Assembly: GCA_020634245.1 (NCBI GenBank)
Contig: JACKCC010000012.1
Span: forward strand, 248,001-312,000
Reading direction: 5' to 3'
DNA from: Ardenticatenaceae bacterium
Lineage (GTDB): Bacteria; Chloroflexota; Anaerolineae; Promineifilales; Promineifilaceae
DNA: 64,000 bases
Every line of letters starts with the position of its first letter. Within the stretch, counting starts at the first letter, position 1. Both the position numbers and the translations under genes were made by a program. The notes under the pieces were generated by a model, which was given only the letters and a program-made list of their open reading frames with translations, did no database searches and was not told the DNA's origin. This document shows positions 36,716-45,340 of the stretch, piece by piece.

Positions 36716-37741
36716 TTAGAACTGTTCCAGGAAGCGCAGGTCGTTGCCCCAGAAATAGCGAATGTCGTCGATGCGGTATTTGAGCATGGCAATACGTTCT
36801 GGCCCCATACCAAAGGCAAAGCCGGAGTAGGTGTCCGGATCGTAGCCGCCATTGCGCAGAACGGTGGGATGGACCATGCCGCAGCCCAGAATTTCTACCC
36901 AGCCGGTGTATTTGCACACATTGCAACCTTCCCCGTTGCAGAGAATGCACTCCACGTCCATCTCGGCGCTGGGTTCGGTGAAGGGGAAATAGTTAGCGCG
37001 GAAGCGTACCTGCCGGTTTTCGCCAAACATGCGCCGGGCAAAATCGGTCAACGTGCCTTTCAAGTCAGTCATGGTGATATTTTTGCCGACGGCCAGCCCT
37101 TCTACCTGATGGAATTGCAATTCAGAACGGGCCGTAACCTGCTCGTAACGATAACACATGCCGGGCAAAATGACGCGAATTGGTTCCGGGTAATATTCAC
37201 GCATGGCGTGTACCTGGCCAGGACTGGTATGGGTACGCAAAATGATGCCGGGTGTCGTTGTGTGGAAGGTGTCCCACATATCGCGGGCCGGATGATCCTG
37301 AGGGATGTTGAGCAGTTCGAAATTGTACTCGTCGGTTTCAACGTCACGGCTGCGGTAAACCTGGAAGCCCATGTCGCCCCAGATGCGGTAGATTTCACGC
37401 AAGGTTTGGGTAGCCGGATGCAGCCGTCCACGCCATTGTTTACGTCCCGGCAACGTTACATCGATAGCTGACGCTGCCATTTGGCTCTGAAGTTCAATGG
37501 CACGCAGTTCAGCCAGTCGCTGTTCATAAGCCGCTTCCAGTTCTTGTTTGACAGTGTTGATGCGCTTGCCAAAGACAGGCCGCTCTTCCGATGTCAGCTG
37601 GCCAACCTGGCGGGTCATCAGGTAGATGCTGCCTTTGCGGCCGAGGGTTTCTTTGTACCAGGTTTCGAGCACGGCCGTTTCCCCGACCTGCTCTAACCTG
37701 GCTAAAGAGTCGTTATATAGTTCGTCTAATTGTTCCAGCAT
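36716..37741 (-). CDS. pheS: Phenylalanyl-tRNA synthetase alpha subunit
   Basis: 341 residues, class II synthetase. An N-terminal coiled coil (ERPVFGKRINTVKQELEAAY) precedes the catalytic core with motif 2 (PGMCYRYEQVTARSELQFHQVEGLAVG, seen as a long block) and motif 3 (GFAFGMGPERIAMLKY). It carries a four-Cys insert, CILCNGEGCNVCKYTGW, like a zinc knuckle, found in some bacterial PheS proteins. ATG 37741 follows AGGAAGG. Expression is likely set by the attenuator at 37807-37959. Confidence 0.97.
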   Translation of the reverse strand: MLEQLDELYNDSLARLEQVGETAVLETWYKETLGRKGSIYLMTRQVGQLTSEERPVFGKRINTVKQELEAAYEQRLAELRAIELQSQMAASAIDVTLPGRKQWRGRLHPATQTLREIYRIWGDMGFQVYRSRDVETDEYNFELLNIPQDHPARDMWDTFHTTTPGIILRTHTSPGQVHAMREYYPEPIRVILPGMCYRYEQVTARSELQFHQVEGLAVGKNITMTDLKGTLTDFARRMFGENRQVRFRANYFPFTEPSAEMDVECILCNGEGCNVCKYTGWVEILGCGMVHPTVLRNGGYDPDTYSGFAFGMGPERIAMLKYRIDDIRYFWGNDLRFLEQF

Positions 37742-37806
37742 GTTCGCCCTTCCTCAAATTACTTTTCAACAGCCGAGAAGCATATCATACCCGGCTGTAT
37801 CCTGCC

Positions 37807-37843
37807 AAAATAAAAAGGACGCGGGTAAAACGCCGCGTCCTTT
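37807..37843 (-). terminator. Attenuator terminator upstream of pheS
   Basis: Read on the minus strand: AAAGGACGCGG, an 8-base loop, CCGCGTCCTTT and then TTATTTT. The 11-bp stem plus T-rich tail is a classic intrinsic terminator. It lies 33 bases after the leader peptide stop and 66 bases before pheS. The segment 37829-37835 inside it is complementary to 37905-37911 in the leader peptide coding region, giving an alternative antiterminator pairing. Confidence 0.88.
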
Positions 37844-37875
37844 CAGGTTTCCTGGTCAAATTGCCTGGCTTTCAC

Positions 37876-37959
37876 TCAAGCAGAACGACCCTCCCCCGCG
37901 CCTACGGCGTTGGTCATGTTCTTAAAAAAGTAAAAGCTAAAAAATCGCTGCTTATTCAT
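37876..37959 (-). CDS. Phe-rich leader peptide controlling pheST
   Basis: A 27-codon ORF reading MNKQRFFSFYFFKN then MTNAVGAGEGRSA. Five of codons 6-12 are Phe and another is Tyr, like E. coli PheM (the pheST leader). It starts nine bases after the -10 of a strong promoter and is followed by a terminator before pheS. When charged tRNA-Phe is scarce, a ribosome stalled at codons 6-12 would leave codons 17-19 free to pair with the terminator and open it. No Shine-Dalgarno site fits upstream, so translation may be leaderless. Confidence 0.88.
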   Translation of the reverse strand: MNKQRFFSFYFFKNMTNAVGAGEGRSA

Positions 37960-37968
37960 GATGCTGGC

Positions 37969-37997
37969 ACTATAGCACCGCCGACAGGCTCTGTCAA
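37969..37997 (-). promoter_or_regulatory. Consensus promoter of the pheST leader
   Basis: On the minus strand TTGACA (37997-37992) and TATAGT (37974-37969) are spaced by exactly 17 bases. Transcription should start about seven bases downstream, only two or three bases before the leader ATG at 37959. The -35 overlaps the stop of the preceding gene. Confidence 0.82.
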
Positions 37998-38473
37998 GCC
38001 GTATTCAATCGGTTTGAGTGGCGTATTCCGGCTTGTAAAACCTGATACCCAAATTGTAGTTGGCTGCGCTGGACATAGTCTACCGGGAGCATCTGAGGCT
38101 GTAAATTTGTATCAACGGTTGTGAGAGAGAATGAAGTCGCTGACGGCCGTTCCAACCAATAAAACATCGCCGTCAAATGCCAGGCACGGCCGTTACCATC
38201 AATCTGGTACAAATCCTCCATGGATAACAATGGCCCCACCACCGGTACAATGCCGGTCAACAAATGATAGACCCGGCTGACGGCATGATACGGCCGTTCC
38301 CCAGCCGGCAACATCGTACCCGGCCAGGTCAACCACCCCGTTTGCTCATTATGAAGCAGCAAGATTTCATTATTCTCAATGAAAACAGCATAAGCTGCCG
38401 GGCTAAACGTCAAAGTGGCAGCAGCTACTGGCACAGGGTAGCCTTGCGGGTCGTAGCAAACAATCGTTGACAT
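37994..38473 (-). CDS. Nudix-fold protein with a degenerate Nudix box
   Basis: 159 residues. FSPAAYAVFIENNEILLLHN followed by WLTWPGTMLPAGERPYHAVSRVYHLLTGI (given here as a pattern) has the spacing of a Nudix domain: PGG-like PGT, GE, then R, and final TGI. The catalytic REUXEEXG core is R-V-Y-H-L-L-T-G, lacking the metal-binding glutamates. Hydrolase activity is therefore unlikely; a binding or regulatory role is possible. It lies between nusB and pheS on the same strand, with the pheST promoter at its 3' end. Confidence 0.65.
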   Translation of the reverse strand: MSTIVCYDPQGYPVPVAAATLTFSPAAYAVFIENNEILLLHNEQTGWLTWPGTMLPAGERPYHAVSRVYHLLTGIVPVVGPLLSMEDLYQIDGNGRAWHLTAMFYWLERPSATSFSLTTVDTNLQPQMLPVDYVQRSQLQFGYQVLQAGIRHSNRLNTA

Positions 38474-38519
38474 GAGAGTTTATAAAATGGAACAACGCCG
38501 CTTCCTGATTAAAACGTCA

Positions 38520-38963
38520 TTATTCAGGAATGGGAACAGCCACGATTTCTTGTTTAATGGCCGGAATTTGGTCAGCCAACGAACCCAGAACACCGTTGAT
38601 GAACCGGGGCGCACTGTCAGAAGCATATAGTTTGGCCAGCTCCACCGCTTCGTTGATGGCCACTTTGACCGGCGTTTCGCCCATAATCAGGAATTCATAA
38701 ATCGCAATTCGCAAAATATTACGATCAATCACAGCCATTTGATCCAACGGCCATTCAGGGGCGTAACGCGCAATGAGTTTGTCAATCTCAGACAGGTAAG
38801 CAATTACTCCCATGACGAGCTGCGACGCAAATTCGACCCCGGCATTTTCCATAGGATTATCTTCCAGCCGCCGCTGCAAGACTTCACCCACCGGATGCTC
38901 GGCAAGGTCATATTCATACAAGGTTTCAAGGGTTACACGCCGCGCACGTCTTCTGGTTTTCAT
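38520..38963 (-). CDS. nusB: Transcription antitermination factor NusB
   Basis: 147 residues with the family pattern: RRRARRVTLETLYEYDLAE at the N-terminus (RNA-binding Arg-rich helix), IDKLIARYAPEWPLDQMAVIDRNILRIAIYEFL in the middle, and PVKVAINEAVELAKLYASDSAPRFINGVLG near the end. NusB pairs with NusE (S10) to bind boxA in rRNA operons. It follows the second Asp23 gene by about 12 bases. No clear Shine-Dalgarno sequence precedes the ATG at 38963. Confidence 0.95.
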   Translation of the reverse strand: MKTRRRARRVTLETLYEYDLAEHPVGEVLQRRLEDNPMENAGVEFASQLVMGVIAYLSEIDKLIARYAPEWPLDQMAVIDRNILRIAIYEFLIMGETPVKVAINEAVELAKLYASDSAPRFINGVLGSLADQIPAIKQEIVAVPIPE

Positions 38964-38975
38964 GATGTTAAATTA

Positions 38976-39335
38976 TCATCCGGCCTCAGCTTGAGCATAA
39001 ACGACATCTTCAACGTGGATGTTGACTGCCTCAACCGGCAGGCCAACCATGGTGTCAATCGCTTCAACAACGGCCGTTTGCAAAACACGGCTTTTTTCCA
39101 TGATATTCACATCCGGTTCCATTATAACGTAAATATCGAATTTTATCTTCTCATCCGACAAATCCAGGATGACGCCATCATGGCGGGCATGGCGGCGGAA
39201 TAAACGAGCCGCATCCGGCGGCACCGGAGCCATCTTGGCCACACCTTCCACCTTCAAAGTGGCAAAATAAGCTATCATAGCCAGTACATCTGGCGCAACT
39301 TCGATTCTACCTTTGCTTTCAGTTTGTTCGTTCAT
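38976..39335 (-). CDS. Asp23/Gls24-family protein (copy near nusB)
   Basis: 119 residues. Family features are GRIEVAPDVLAMIAYFATLKVEGVAKM at the start, a middle beta region (KIKFDIYVIMEPDVNIMEKS) and the end VVEAIDTMVGLPVEAVNIHVEDVVY. Asp23 proteins are small cytoplasmic, membrane-associated factors linked to envelope stress. It lies between fabG and nusB. A second family member lies at 48047, at the other end of the block. Confidence 0.9.
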   Translation of the reverse strand: MNEQTESKGRIEVAPDVLAMIAYFATLKVEGVAKMAPVPPDAARLFRRHARHDGVILDLSDEKIKFDIYVIMEPDVNIMEKSRVLQTAVVEAIDTMVGLPVEAVNIHVEDVVYAQAEAG

Positions 39336-39408
39336 ATTTTTCTGGTTATTGGTAGCTGGTGGCTGGCTGCTGGTAGAGACCGCTGGCAGCTAGCGGCCGG
39401 CTGTTAAA

Positions 39409-40155
39409 TTACATGGCAATACCGCCGTCGACACTGATGACCTGACCGGTGATGTAAGCGGCCTTATCTGACGCCAGGAAGGAAACCAAGTAAGCCACTT
39501 CTGGCAGTTCGCCCCAGCGTCCTAAGGGAATAAATTCCATCATGGACTGGACTTGCTCCTCGGCGAGCACGGCCGTTAACGCAGTTGGGAAAAAGCCTGG
39601 CGTAATTGCGTTCACCGTAATCTGACGCGACCCCAATTCCTTGGCCAACGACTTGGTAAAACCAATAATACCGGCCTTGGAAGCAGCGTAATTGGCCTGT
39701 CCGGCCTGCCCAATCAGCGCTACAACCGAAGAAATATTGATAATTCGACCGCCGGCTTTGCGCCGCATCATGGGACGGGCTACTGCCTTGCAGCAGTTAA
39801 AAACGCTTTTCAGATTCGTATCCTGTACAACGTCCCAATCTTCCTCTTTCATCATCATGAGAAGCTTGTCGCGGGTGGTACCGGCGTTATTCACTAAAAT
39901 ATCAACTTGTCCATAGGTGTCAAGCGCAGCTTTAATCAAATCCTGGGTCTGATCGAACTGGCTCACATCGGCTTGTACGGCCGTTGCCCGTCCCCCCTTC
40001 TCCTTTATGCCCTGCACCACCTCTTCAGCCGCATCGGCACTGGCGTTGTAGTTAATGACCACCGCTGCACCATGATTGGCCAAATCTTCAGCGATAGCCC
40101 GGCCAATTCCTCTCGAAGCACCGGTCACAACAGCAACTTTTCCATCCAGCAACAC
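39409..40155 (-). CDS. fabG: 3-oxoacyl-[acyl-carrier-protein] reductase
   Basis: 248 residues, a classical short-chain dehydrogenase: NADPH site TGASRGIGRAIAE, NNAGTTRD, catalytic Ser in INISSVVALIG, Tyr and Lys in NYAASKAGIIGFTKSLAKEL, and the end ITGQVISVDGGIAM. It reduces beta-ketoacyl-ACP in fatty acid synthesis. The start is GTG 40155 with GGAGGA six bases upstream. It follows fabD by 65 bases. No acpP or fabF gene follows; an Asp23 gene does. Confidence 0.96.
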   Translation of the reverse strand: MLLDGKVAVVTGASRGIGRAIAEDLANHGAAVVINYNASADAAEEVVQGIKEKGGRATAVQADVSQFDQTQDLIKAALDTYGQVDILVNNAGTTRDKLLMMMKEEDWDVVQDTNLKSVFNCCKAVARPMMRRKAGGRIINISSVVALIGQAGQANYAASKAGIIGFTKSLAKELGSRQITVNAITPGFFPTALTAVLAEEQVQSMMEFIPLGRWGELPEVAYLVSFLASDKAAYITGQVISVDGGIAM

Positions 40156-40220
40156 GTTTATTCCTCCGGTTTTAGGGTAAGCATAACTAAGATTGATGAT
40201 TTCATTCCCTCAATCATAAA

Positions 40221-41132
40221 TCATTTTTCATCAATTTTGTACTTAATTCGCTGCGCCTGACGATTGATGCGTTTCACAAGACCCAACAACACATCACCTG
40301 CTCCCACTTCCACAAAAGTATCTACACCTTGTGCCACCATAAAATTAACCGAATCTGTCCACCGCACGGGCGAAGTCAACTGCGCTTTCACTTCCGAACG
40401 GACAGCCTCCGCTGTCATTAAAGGCTGGGCCGTCACGTTGCCGATAACCGGCATTTGGGGCGGTTGAATCGGCGTCTCGTCAACAGCCTGAGCAAATTCG
40501 GCAGCAACCGAGGCCATTAATGGGGAATGGGCGGCAATCGTGATGGGCAGCCGTACAACTTTGCGTGCGCCAGCTTCCTGAGCCAGCGCCATTGCACGTT
40601 CCAGGGCCAGGGTATCTCCAGAAATGACCAGTTGGCCGGGACAGTTATCATTAGCAAGCTGAACGATTTGGCCAGTTTCATCACTGGCTTGATGGCAAAG
40701 TTGTTGGACAACGGCCGTTTCCACAGCCAGAACCGCCGCCATCGCCCCCGGATTACGTTCACCGGCCAGCTTCATCAACTCACCGCGCCGCCGTACTAAA
40801 TTCAATCCATCGGCAAAAGAAATGCTGCCCGCCGCCGCCAGAGCCGAAAATTCCCCCAGGCTGTGTCCGGCCACGCAAGTCGGAGGCGCCCAGCCCTGAG
40901 CTGCCATCGCCTGCCAGGCGGCCATACTGGTCACAAACAGGGCTGGCTGCTGATTAATCGTATCCGTTAGAGCATCTTCAGGGCCATCAAAACAGAGGGT
41001 AGAAAGCGCAAAACCCAACTGAGCATCGGCCTGATCAAAAACAGCACGTGCTTCTGGAGAACGCTCATAAAAGTCGAACCCCATACCAACGTGCTGTGAT
41101 CCTTGTCCGGGAAAAAGAAAAGCCTTACTCAC
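40221..41132 (-). CDS. fabD: Malonyl-CoA:ACP transacylase
   Basis: 303 residues. FLFPGQGSQHVGMG at the N-terminus, the nucleophile Ser in VAGHSLGEFSALAAAG, the Arg in LVRRRGELM, and the catalytic His in IAAHSPLMASV. It loads malonyl groups onto acyl carrier protein. The start is GTG 41132, with AGGGG nine bases upstream. It lies between rpmF and fabG, as in many Gram-positive genomes, but plsX is missing here. Confidence 0.96.
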   Translation of the reverse strand: MSKAFLFPGQGSQHVGMGFDFYERSPEARAVFDQADAQLGFALSTLCFDGPEDALTDTINQQPALFVTSMAAWQAMAAQGWAPPTCVAGHSLGEFSALAAAGSISFADGLNLVRRRGELMKLAGERNPGAMAAVLAVETAVVQQLCHQASDETGQIVQLANDNCPGQLVISGDTLALERAMALAQEAGARKVVRLPITIAAHSPLMASVAAEFAQAVDETPIQPPQMPVIGNVTAQPLMTAEAVRSEVKAQLTSPVRWTDSVNFMVAQGVDTFVEVGAGDVLLGLVKRINRQAQRIKYKIDEK

Positions 41133-41233
41133 TTGTTAATGCCCCTAAACTGCGGGTCTACAAAGATAGCCGATAAAATAAAATTTTTTTCAAAATGAAA
41201 AAGGCCGTAAAACAAACGGCCCTTTTCCAGATT

Positions 41234-41419
41234 TTATTCTTGATAACCCGGCATAACCTTACGGCCGCGGTAAGTGCCGCAGTTAAGGCAAACCCGATGC
41301 GTGCGCCGCATTTCGCCGCATTCCGGGCAGGGAACCAGGTGGAAAGCGGTGAGGGCGTGATGTGCCCGGCGTTTGTTTTTCCGCGATTTTGAAATTCTGC
41401 GCTTTGGAACTGCACCCAT
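41234..41419 (-). CDS. rpmF: 50S ribosomal protein L32
   Basis: 61 residues, the usual size. MGAVPKRRISKSRKNKRRAH is followed by the zinc-ribbon half-sites CPECG and CLNCG and the end YRGRKVMPGYQE. All four Cys are present, so it is the zinc-binding (C+) form. ATG 41419 follows GAGAGGA. It precedes fabD. Confidence 0.96.
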   Translation of the reverse strand: MGAVPKRRISKSRKNKRRAHHALTAFHLVPCPECGEMRRTHRVCLNCGTYRGRKVMPGYQE

Positions 41420-41572
41420 GACTAAATCCTCTCTATCTGTTTCTCAATTCTGCCCAATCATTACCAACCGGACAGCTTACATACAAAAAATAAGCGGCAT
41501 TGTAGCCGCGAAAAGGTATTATAGCCATCGTGCCTGTTGTGTCAAGCTAAAAATGGCAGGGTTTTTCTGACA

Positions 41573-41635
41573 AGTGCCAGGCACAGGGCAGCAGGTCTTG
41601 CTTGAACCAGGCTGTTCTGCCCTGTGCCTGACACT
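41573..41635. repeat. Dispersed palindromic element, AGTGCCAGGCAC family, copy 3
   Basis: AGTGCCAGGCACAGGGCAG at the left pairs with CTGCCCTGTGCCTGACACT at the right with one mismatch. It matches the copy at 2097 over both arms and much of the centre. It lies between the coiled-coil gene and rpmF. Confidence 0.8.
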
Positions 41636-41641
41636 ACAAGC

Positions 41642-42112
41642 CTAATCTGGGGTAACGACCGTTCCCTCCTGCTCCACACTCACCTTATGCAGACCATTAC
41701 GCACAACCGTCAGCGAGCGCAGCAGTTCATCTTCAAGCTGAGACAACACCTCAACCACATAAGCATCGGCATCCTGACGCAGCGCATCTGCATCGCGCCG
41801 GGCACGCTCCAAAATATTTTCGGCACGCTGCTGAGCCGACATCGTAACCGTATCCCGGTTTACCAACTCGCCGGCTTCTTGCTTGGCCAGCCCCCGAATC
41901 CGCTCGCCTTCTTCCTTTGCCTGGGCCAAAATCCGATCCTTCTCTGCTTCAATCCGATTGGCCCGTTTCACCTCTTCGGGTACAGAAACTCGCAGTTGGT
42001 CAATAATATTGAAAATCTGATCTTCATTTACCAACAAATAAGCGCTTAAAGGCAACCGAAAACTTTCATTCAAAATTTGTTCTAACCGGTCTACCAGACT
42101 TTGGATATCCAT
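41642..42112 (-). CDS. Coiled-coil protein of unknown role near coaD
   Basis: About 156 residues from MDIQSLVDRLEQILNESF (ATG 42112). Residues 45-135 form a long charged coiled coil (KRANRIEAEKDRILAQAKEEG, ARRDADALRQDADAYVVEVL), like ATP-synthase b/E-type stalk proteins or DivIVA-like scaffolds. There is no membrane segment. I recognise only the general type. It follows coaD by about 100 bases on the same strand and may belong to the same transcript. Confidence 0.7.
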   Translation of the reverse strand: MDIQSLVDRLEQILNESFRLPLSAYLLVNEDQIFNIIDQLRVSVPEEVKRANRIEAEKDRILAQAKEEGERIRGLAKQEAGELVNRDTVTMSAQQRAENILERARRDADALRQDADAYVVEVLSQLEDELLRSLTVVRNGLHKVSVEQEGTVVTPD

Positions 42113-42214
42113 GACGCCATCCTGCAAAGGCTGAAGGCGGAAGGATGAAGGCTGAAATCCCGCCTGTTCGCCACTTTAATAACTGCTACTGCCCCAATTA
42201 TAAAGGCTACTGTC

Positions 42215-42745
42215 CTAATCACGCAATGGCAGCGGGCTATTGAAATCGTCACCATTGCTGCCAGCAAAGCGGGCTTTCAATGCCTGGGCCACATTGGGCG
42301 GCACCATACTGGACACATCGCCGCCCAGAGAAGCGATCTCGCGAACAATGGTTCCACTGAGGAATGTGTGTTGTTCACGGGTCATTAGATTCACATTCTC
42401 GATTTCCGGTGACAACCGCTGATTGGCTAAAGCCAGGCGAAACTCGAATTCAAAATCGGAAAAAACCCGCAGCCCACGAATGATGATGCGGGCCTCAACC
42501 TGCCGGGCAAAGTCAACGGTCAGGCCACTGTAAGGCAGGATGCTGATGTTTGCATGACCATCCAGTGCCGTTTCAATCATGGCAATGCGCTGTTCAATAG
42601 GGAATAAAATGGATTTAGACGGCCGTGCATGGTCATACACACCGACAACCAATTCATCAAACAGTTCACAAGCCCGCTTCATCAAATCCAAATGTCCATA
42701 ATGAACAGGATCAAATGTACCAGGATACAATGCACGTCGTTTCAA
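42215..42745 (-). CDS. coaD: Phosphopantetheine adenylyltransferase
   Basis: 176 residues from a TTG start at 42745, supported by GGAG seven bases upstream; the longer open frame to 42916 lies in recG and is not coding. RRALYPGTFDPVHYGHLDLMKRA has the (T/H)xGH nucleotidyltransferase site (VHYGH); IIRGLRVFSDFEFEFRLALANQRL and the C-terminal TFLSGTIVREIASLGGDVSSMVPP are typical. It makes dephospho-CoA from ATP and phosphopantetheine. It lies just after recG. Confidence 0.94.
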   Translation of the reverse strand: MKRRALYPGTFDPVHYGHLDLMKRACELFDELVVGVYDHARPSKSILFPIEQRIAMIETALDGHANISILPYSGLTVDFARQVEARIIIRGLRVFSDFEFEFRLALANQRLSPEIENVNLMTREQHTFLSGTIVREIASLGGDVSSMVPPNVAQALKARFAGSNGDDFNSPLPLRD

Positions 42746-42776
42746 TACAAGTCTCCTTGTTGGTTGCTGCCAGTCA

Positions 42777-45326
42777 CTAGCTAATATCTCCTGCTTGTTC
42801 CCAGAAGTGGGCAACCGCGTCACGCAGTTGGCCGTTTTCATGGCGGGCCAACATGGGATCAGCAGCAAACAGGGCGGCCGCCTCAGTTTGCGCCATTCGG
42901 AGCATTTCCATGTCAAGCAGGGAAGCCAGTTTTAGTTCGGGTAAACCGCTTTGCCGCCGACCAAAGAATTCGCCGGGGCCACGTATCTCTAAATCTTTTT
43001 CGGCCAGGATGAAACCGTCATTGGTTTGTTCGAGGGCTTGCAGACGTTCTTCGGCCACGGCCGTTTCCGCATCACTAATCAAAATACAGTATGACTGGTA
43101 CTCGCCCCGGCCAACACGCCCTCGGAATTGGTGTAATTGGGCCAAACCAAACCGGTTTGCCCCTTCGATCAGCATTACTGTGCTGTTAGGCACGTCCACC
43201 CCTACCTCGATGACCGATGTAGCCACCAGAATATGGGTTTCACCCCCGTAAAAAGCACGCATGGCTGTTTCTTTTTCGTCGGATTTGAGACGGCCGTGTA
43301 TCAATCCCAGCTTCAAATCGGGGAAGACTTCATTTTGCAGCCGTTCAAACTCTTCCACTGCCGCTTTGGCATCAATCTTGTCTGACTCTTCAACCAATGG
43401 GTAGATGATGTAAGCCTGCCGACCTTGCGCGATCTGGCCGCGAATGAATGAATAGGCTCGTTCCCGTTCACTGTGCCGCAGCCAGCGCGTTTTGATTTCC
43501 TGTCGGCCAGGCGGCATCTCATCCAGCACCGACAAATCCAGGTCGCCGTACAGCGAAAGAGCCAGGGTGCGCGGGATAGGCGTCGCCGACATGACCAGGA
43601 GATGCGGGCTGGGTTTGCCAACGGCCGTTTCCGCCCCTTTTTCGCGCAGCGCCTGCCGTTGATCAACACCAAAACGATGCTGTTCATCAATCACGGCCAG
43701 GGCTAAATTGTCAAACGTGACCGCTTCCTGAATCAGCGCATGGGTGCCAATGGCCACTTGCACTTTGCCAGACGCTAAATCAGCATAAATTTGCGCCTTT
43801 TCGGCGGCGGATGTACTGCCGGTAAGCAAGGCGGTTTCAATTCCCAGTGGATCCAGTAGCTTACTCAGTCCAGCATAATGCTGTTCGGCCAGGATTTCAG
43901 TGGGAGCCATCAGAGCGGCTTGCTTGCCTGCTTTGGCGGCAACGACCATCGCTGCTGCGGCAACGACGGTCTTGCCCGCACCCACGTCGCCTTGCAACAG
44001 CCGGTTCATGGGTTTATCCCGGCTCATATCAGCGGCAAATTCGCCAACGACTCGTTTTTGCGCGCCGGTCAATTCATAAGGCAGAGACGCTTTGAACTGA
44101 TCCAGCGCCGCCCCATCAACGGACAATGGAATGCCCGGATGGGCCTGCCACTTGTGCCGCTGGCCCTGCATGCCCAATTGCAGCAAGAATAATTCGTCGA
44201 AGATGATCCGTTTGCGGGCATGGTAAAGGCTGTCCTGGTCGTAAGGAAAGTGAACTTCAGCAACAGCCTGGGACAAGGCGTAGAAATCCAGTTTTTGCCG
44301 GATAGATTCGGGTAAGGGGTCAGGGATATGGCGTGCCCACCGGTTAACGGCCGTGCTCATCACATCGCGCATCTTTTTGGCCGTCAGCCCCTCGGTGAGC
44401 GGGTAAACGGGCACGATTCGGCGGGTGCGCAGCGGGTCAATCTCCAACGGCTCCCATTCGGGCGAGTTAAACACCAGACGGCCCAGGTATTGGTCCACCT
44501 TGCCACTCAGGACAATCTGCATCCCGGCCTTTAATTTATCCACCAGCCACTGTTGGTTAAACCAGGTTGCTTGAATATTGGCCGTGCCGTCGCTGATGAT
44601 CGATTGAACGACGATTTGGTTGGTTCGAGTACGGCGGGCGCGCGTTTCCCAAATGGTGCCAATGATGGTAACTTGTTCGCCATACACCAAATCTTTGATG
44701 GGCTTCATCAGGGTGTAATCGTCATAACGGCGGGGGAAAATGTACAGCAGTTCCCAGACGGTTTCCGCGTTCAACCGGGCCAGTTTTTCAGCGACACGCG
44801 GCCCAATTCCTTTAACAACCGTTACTGATTGTGACAGCCCTTCAGGATCAGGTTCAGCCGGGGGTTCTAATTTTAAGACCGGTTTTTCCGGTTCGGCTTC
44901 AACAACCGGCAGGTCTTCTACTGTTTCTTCGGGTAACGGCCGTTCCACCTCCGGTTCAATTTCCGGCCGTTTTTCGACTTTCGGCTGGGTTTTAGGTTCC
45001 GGTCTGGGCGGTGGTGGTTGTTTTTTAGGAGCCGGCTTGGCAGCTGCCGGTTCGCTTACGCGCTTGCGGCGGGCGGCCAAACTGTTGTTAAGTGATTCTA
45101 GCGCTTTTTGACGAGCCTCTTTACCGGGTAAACGGCCGTATTCCATCAATACTTCGGCCACCTGCTCCACCAGCGCCCGGTCAGCCTCATCCTGCGCCTC
45201 TTCCCGTGCCTGCCCAACCCAAAAAGTGGCAAACTGCCGGATACCACCAACAACTGCCTTATTCTGGTAGCCCTGCTGCGCTTCCAGATTCAATACTCGT
45301 TCTAATCGCTTAAATGCTCGTCCCAT
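42777..45326 (-). CDS. recG: ATP-dependent DNA helicase RecG
   Basis: About 849 residues. ATG 45326 is chosen; a TTG at 45344 overlapping the fakB stop is the alternative. A family-specific N-terminal extension (ERVLNLEAQQGYQNKAVVGG) is followed by a Pro/Glu-rich linker (about 95-165), then the wedge OB domain (VVKGIGPRVAEKLARL, FPRRYDDY), motif I (LLQGDVGAGKTVVA), motif II DEQH, motif III (MSATPIPRTLALS), motif VI (QLHQFRGRVGRGEYQSYC). It reverses stalled replication forks. The long linker is unusual next to E. coli RecG. Confidence 0.95.
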   Translation of the reverse strand: MGRAFKRLERVLNLEAQQGYQNKAVVGGIRQFATFWVGQAREEAQDEADRALVEQVAEVLMEYGRLPGKEARQKALESLNNSLAARRKRVSEPAAAKPAPKKQPPPPRPEPKTQPKVEKRPEIEPEVERPLPEETVEDLPVVEAEPEKPVLKLEPPAEPDPEGLSQSVTVVKGIGPRVAEKLARLNAETVWELLYIFPRRYDDYTLMKPIKDLVYGEQVTIIGTIWETRARRTRTNQIVVQSIISDGTANIQATWFNQQWLVDKLKAGMQIVLSGKVDQYLGRLVFNSPEWEPLEIDPLRTRRIVPVYPLTEGLTAKKMRDVMSTAVNRWARHIPDPLPESIRQKLDFYALSQAVAEVHFPYDQDSLYHARKRIIFDELFLLQLGMQGQRHKWQAHPGIPLSVDGAALDQFKASLPYELTGAQKRVVGEFAADMSRDKPMNRLLQGDVGAGKTVVAAAAMVVAAKAGKQAALMAPTEILAEQHYAGLSKLLDPLGIETALLTGSTSAAEKAQIYADLASGKVQVAIGTHALIQEAVTFDNLALAVIDEQHRFGVDQRQALREKGAETAVGKPSPHLLVMSATPIPRTLALSLYGDLDLSVLDEMPPGRQEIKTRWLRHSERERAYSFIRGQIAQGRQAYIIYPLVEESDKIDAKAAVEEFERLQNEVFPDLKLGLIHGRLKSDEKETAMRAFYGGETHILVATSVIEVGVDVPNSTVMLIEGANRFGLAQLHQFRGRVGRGEYQSYCILISDAETAVAEERLQALEQTNDGFILAEKDLEIRGPGEFFGRRQSGLPELKLASLLDMEMLRMAQTEAAALFAADPMLARHENGQLRDAVAHFWEQAGDIS

Positions 45327-45340
45327 CTTAATATTCGGAA

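Noticed and set aside
37742..37993. T-box riboswitch upstream of pheS
   Set aside because: No T-box sequence (AGGGTGGNACCGCG-like) is present; a Phe-rich ORF and a simple terminator explain the region better.
42746..42916. Longer N-terminus for CoaD
   Set aside because: The extension overlaps recG, has no similarity to CoaD and lacks a ribosome site; the TTG at 42745 fits the family.
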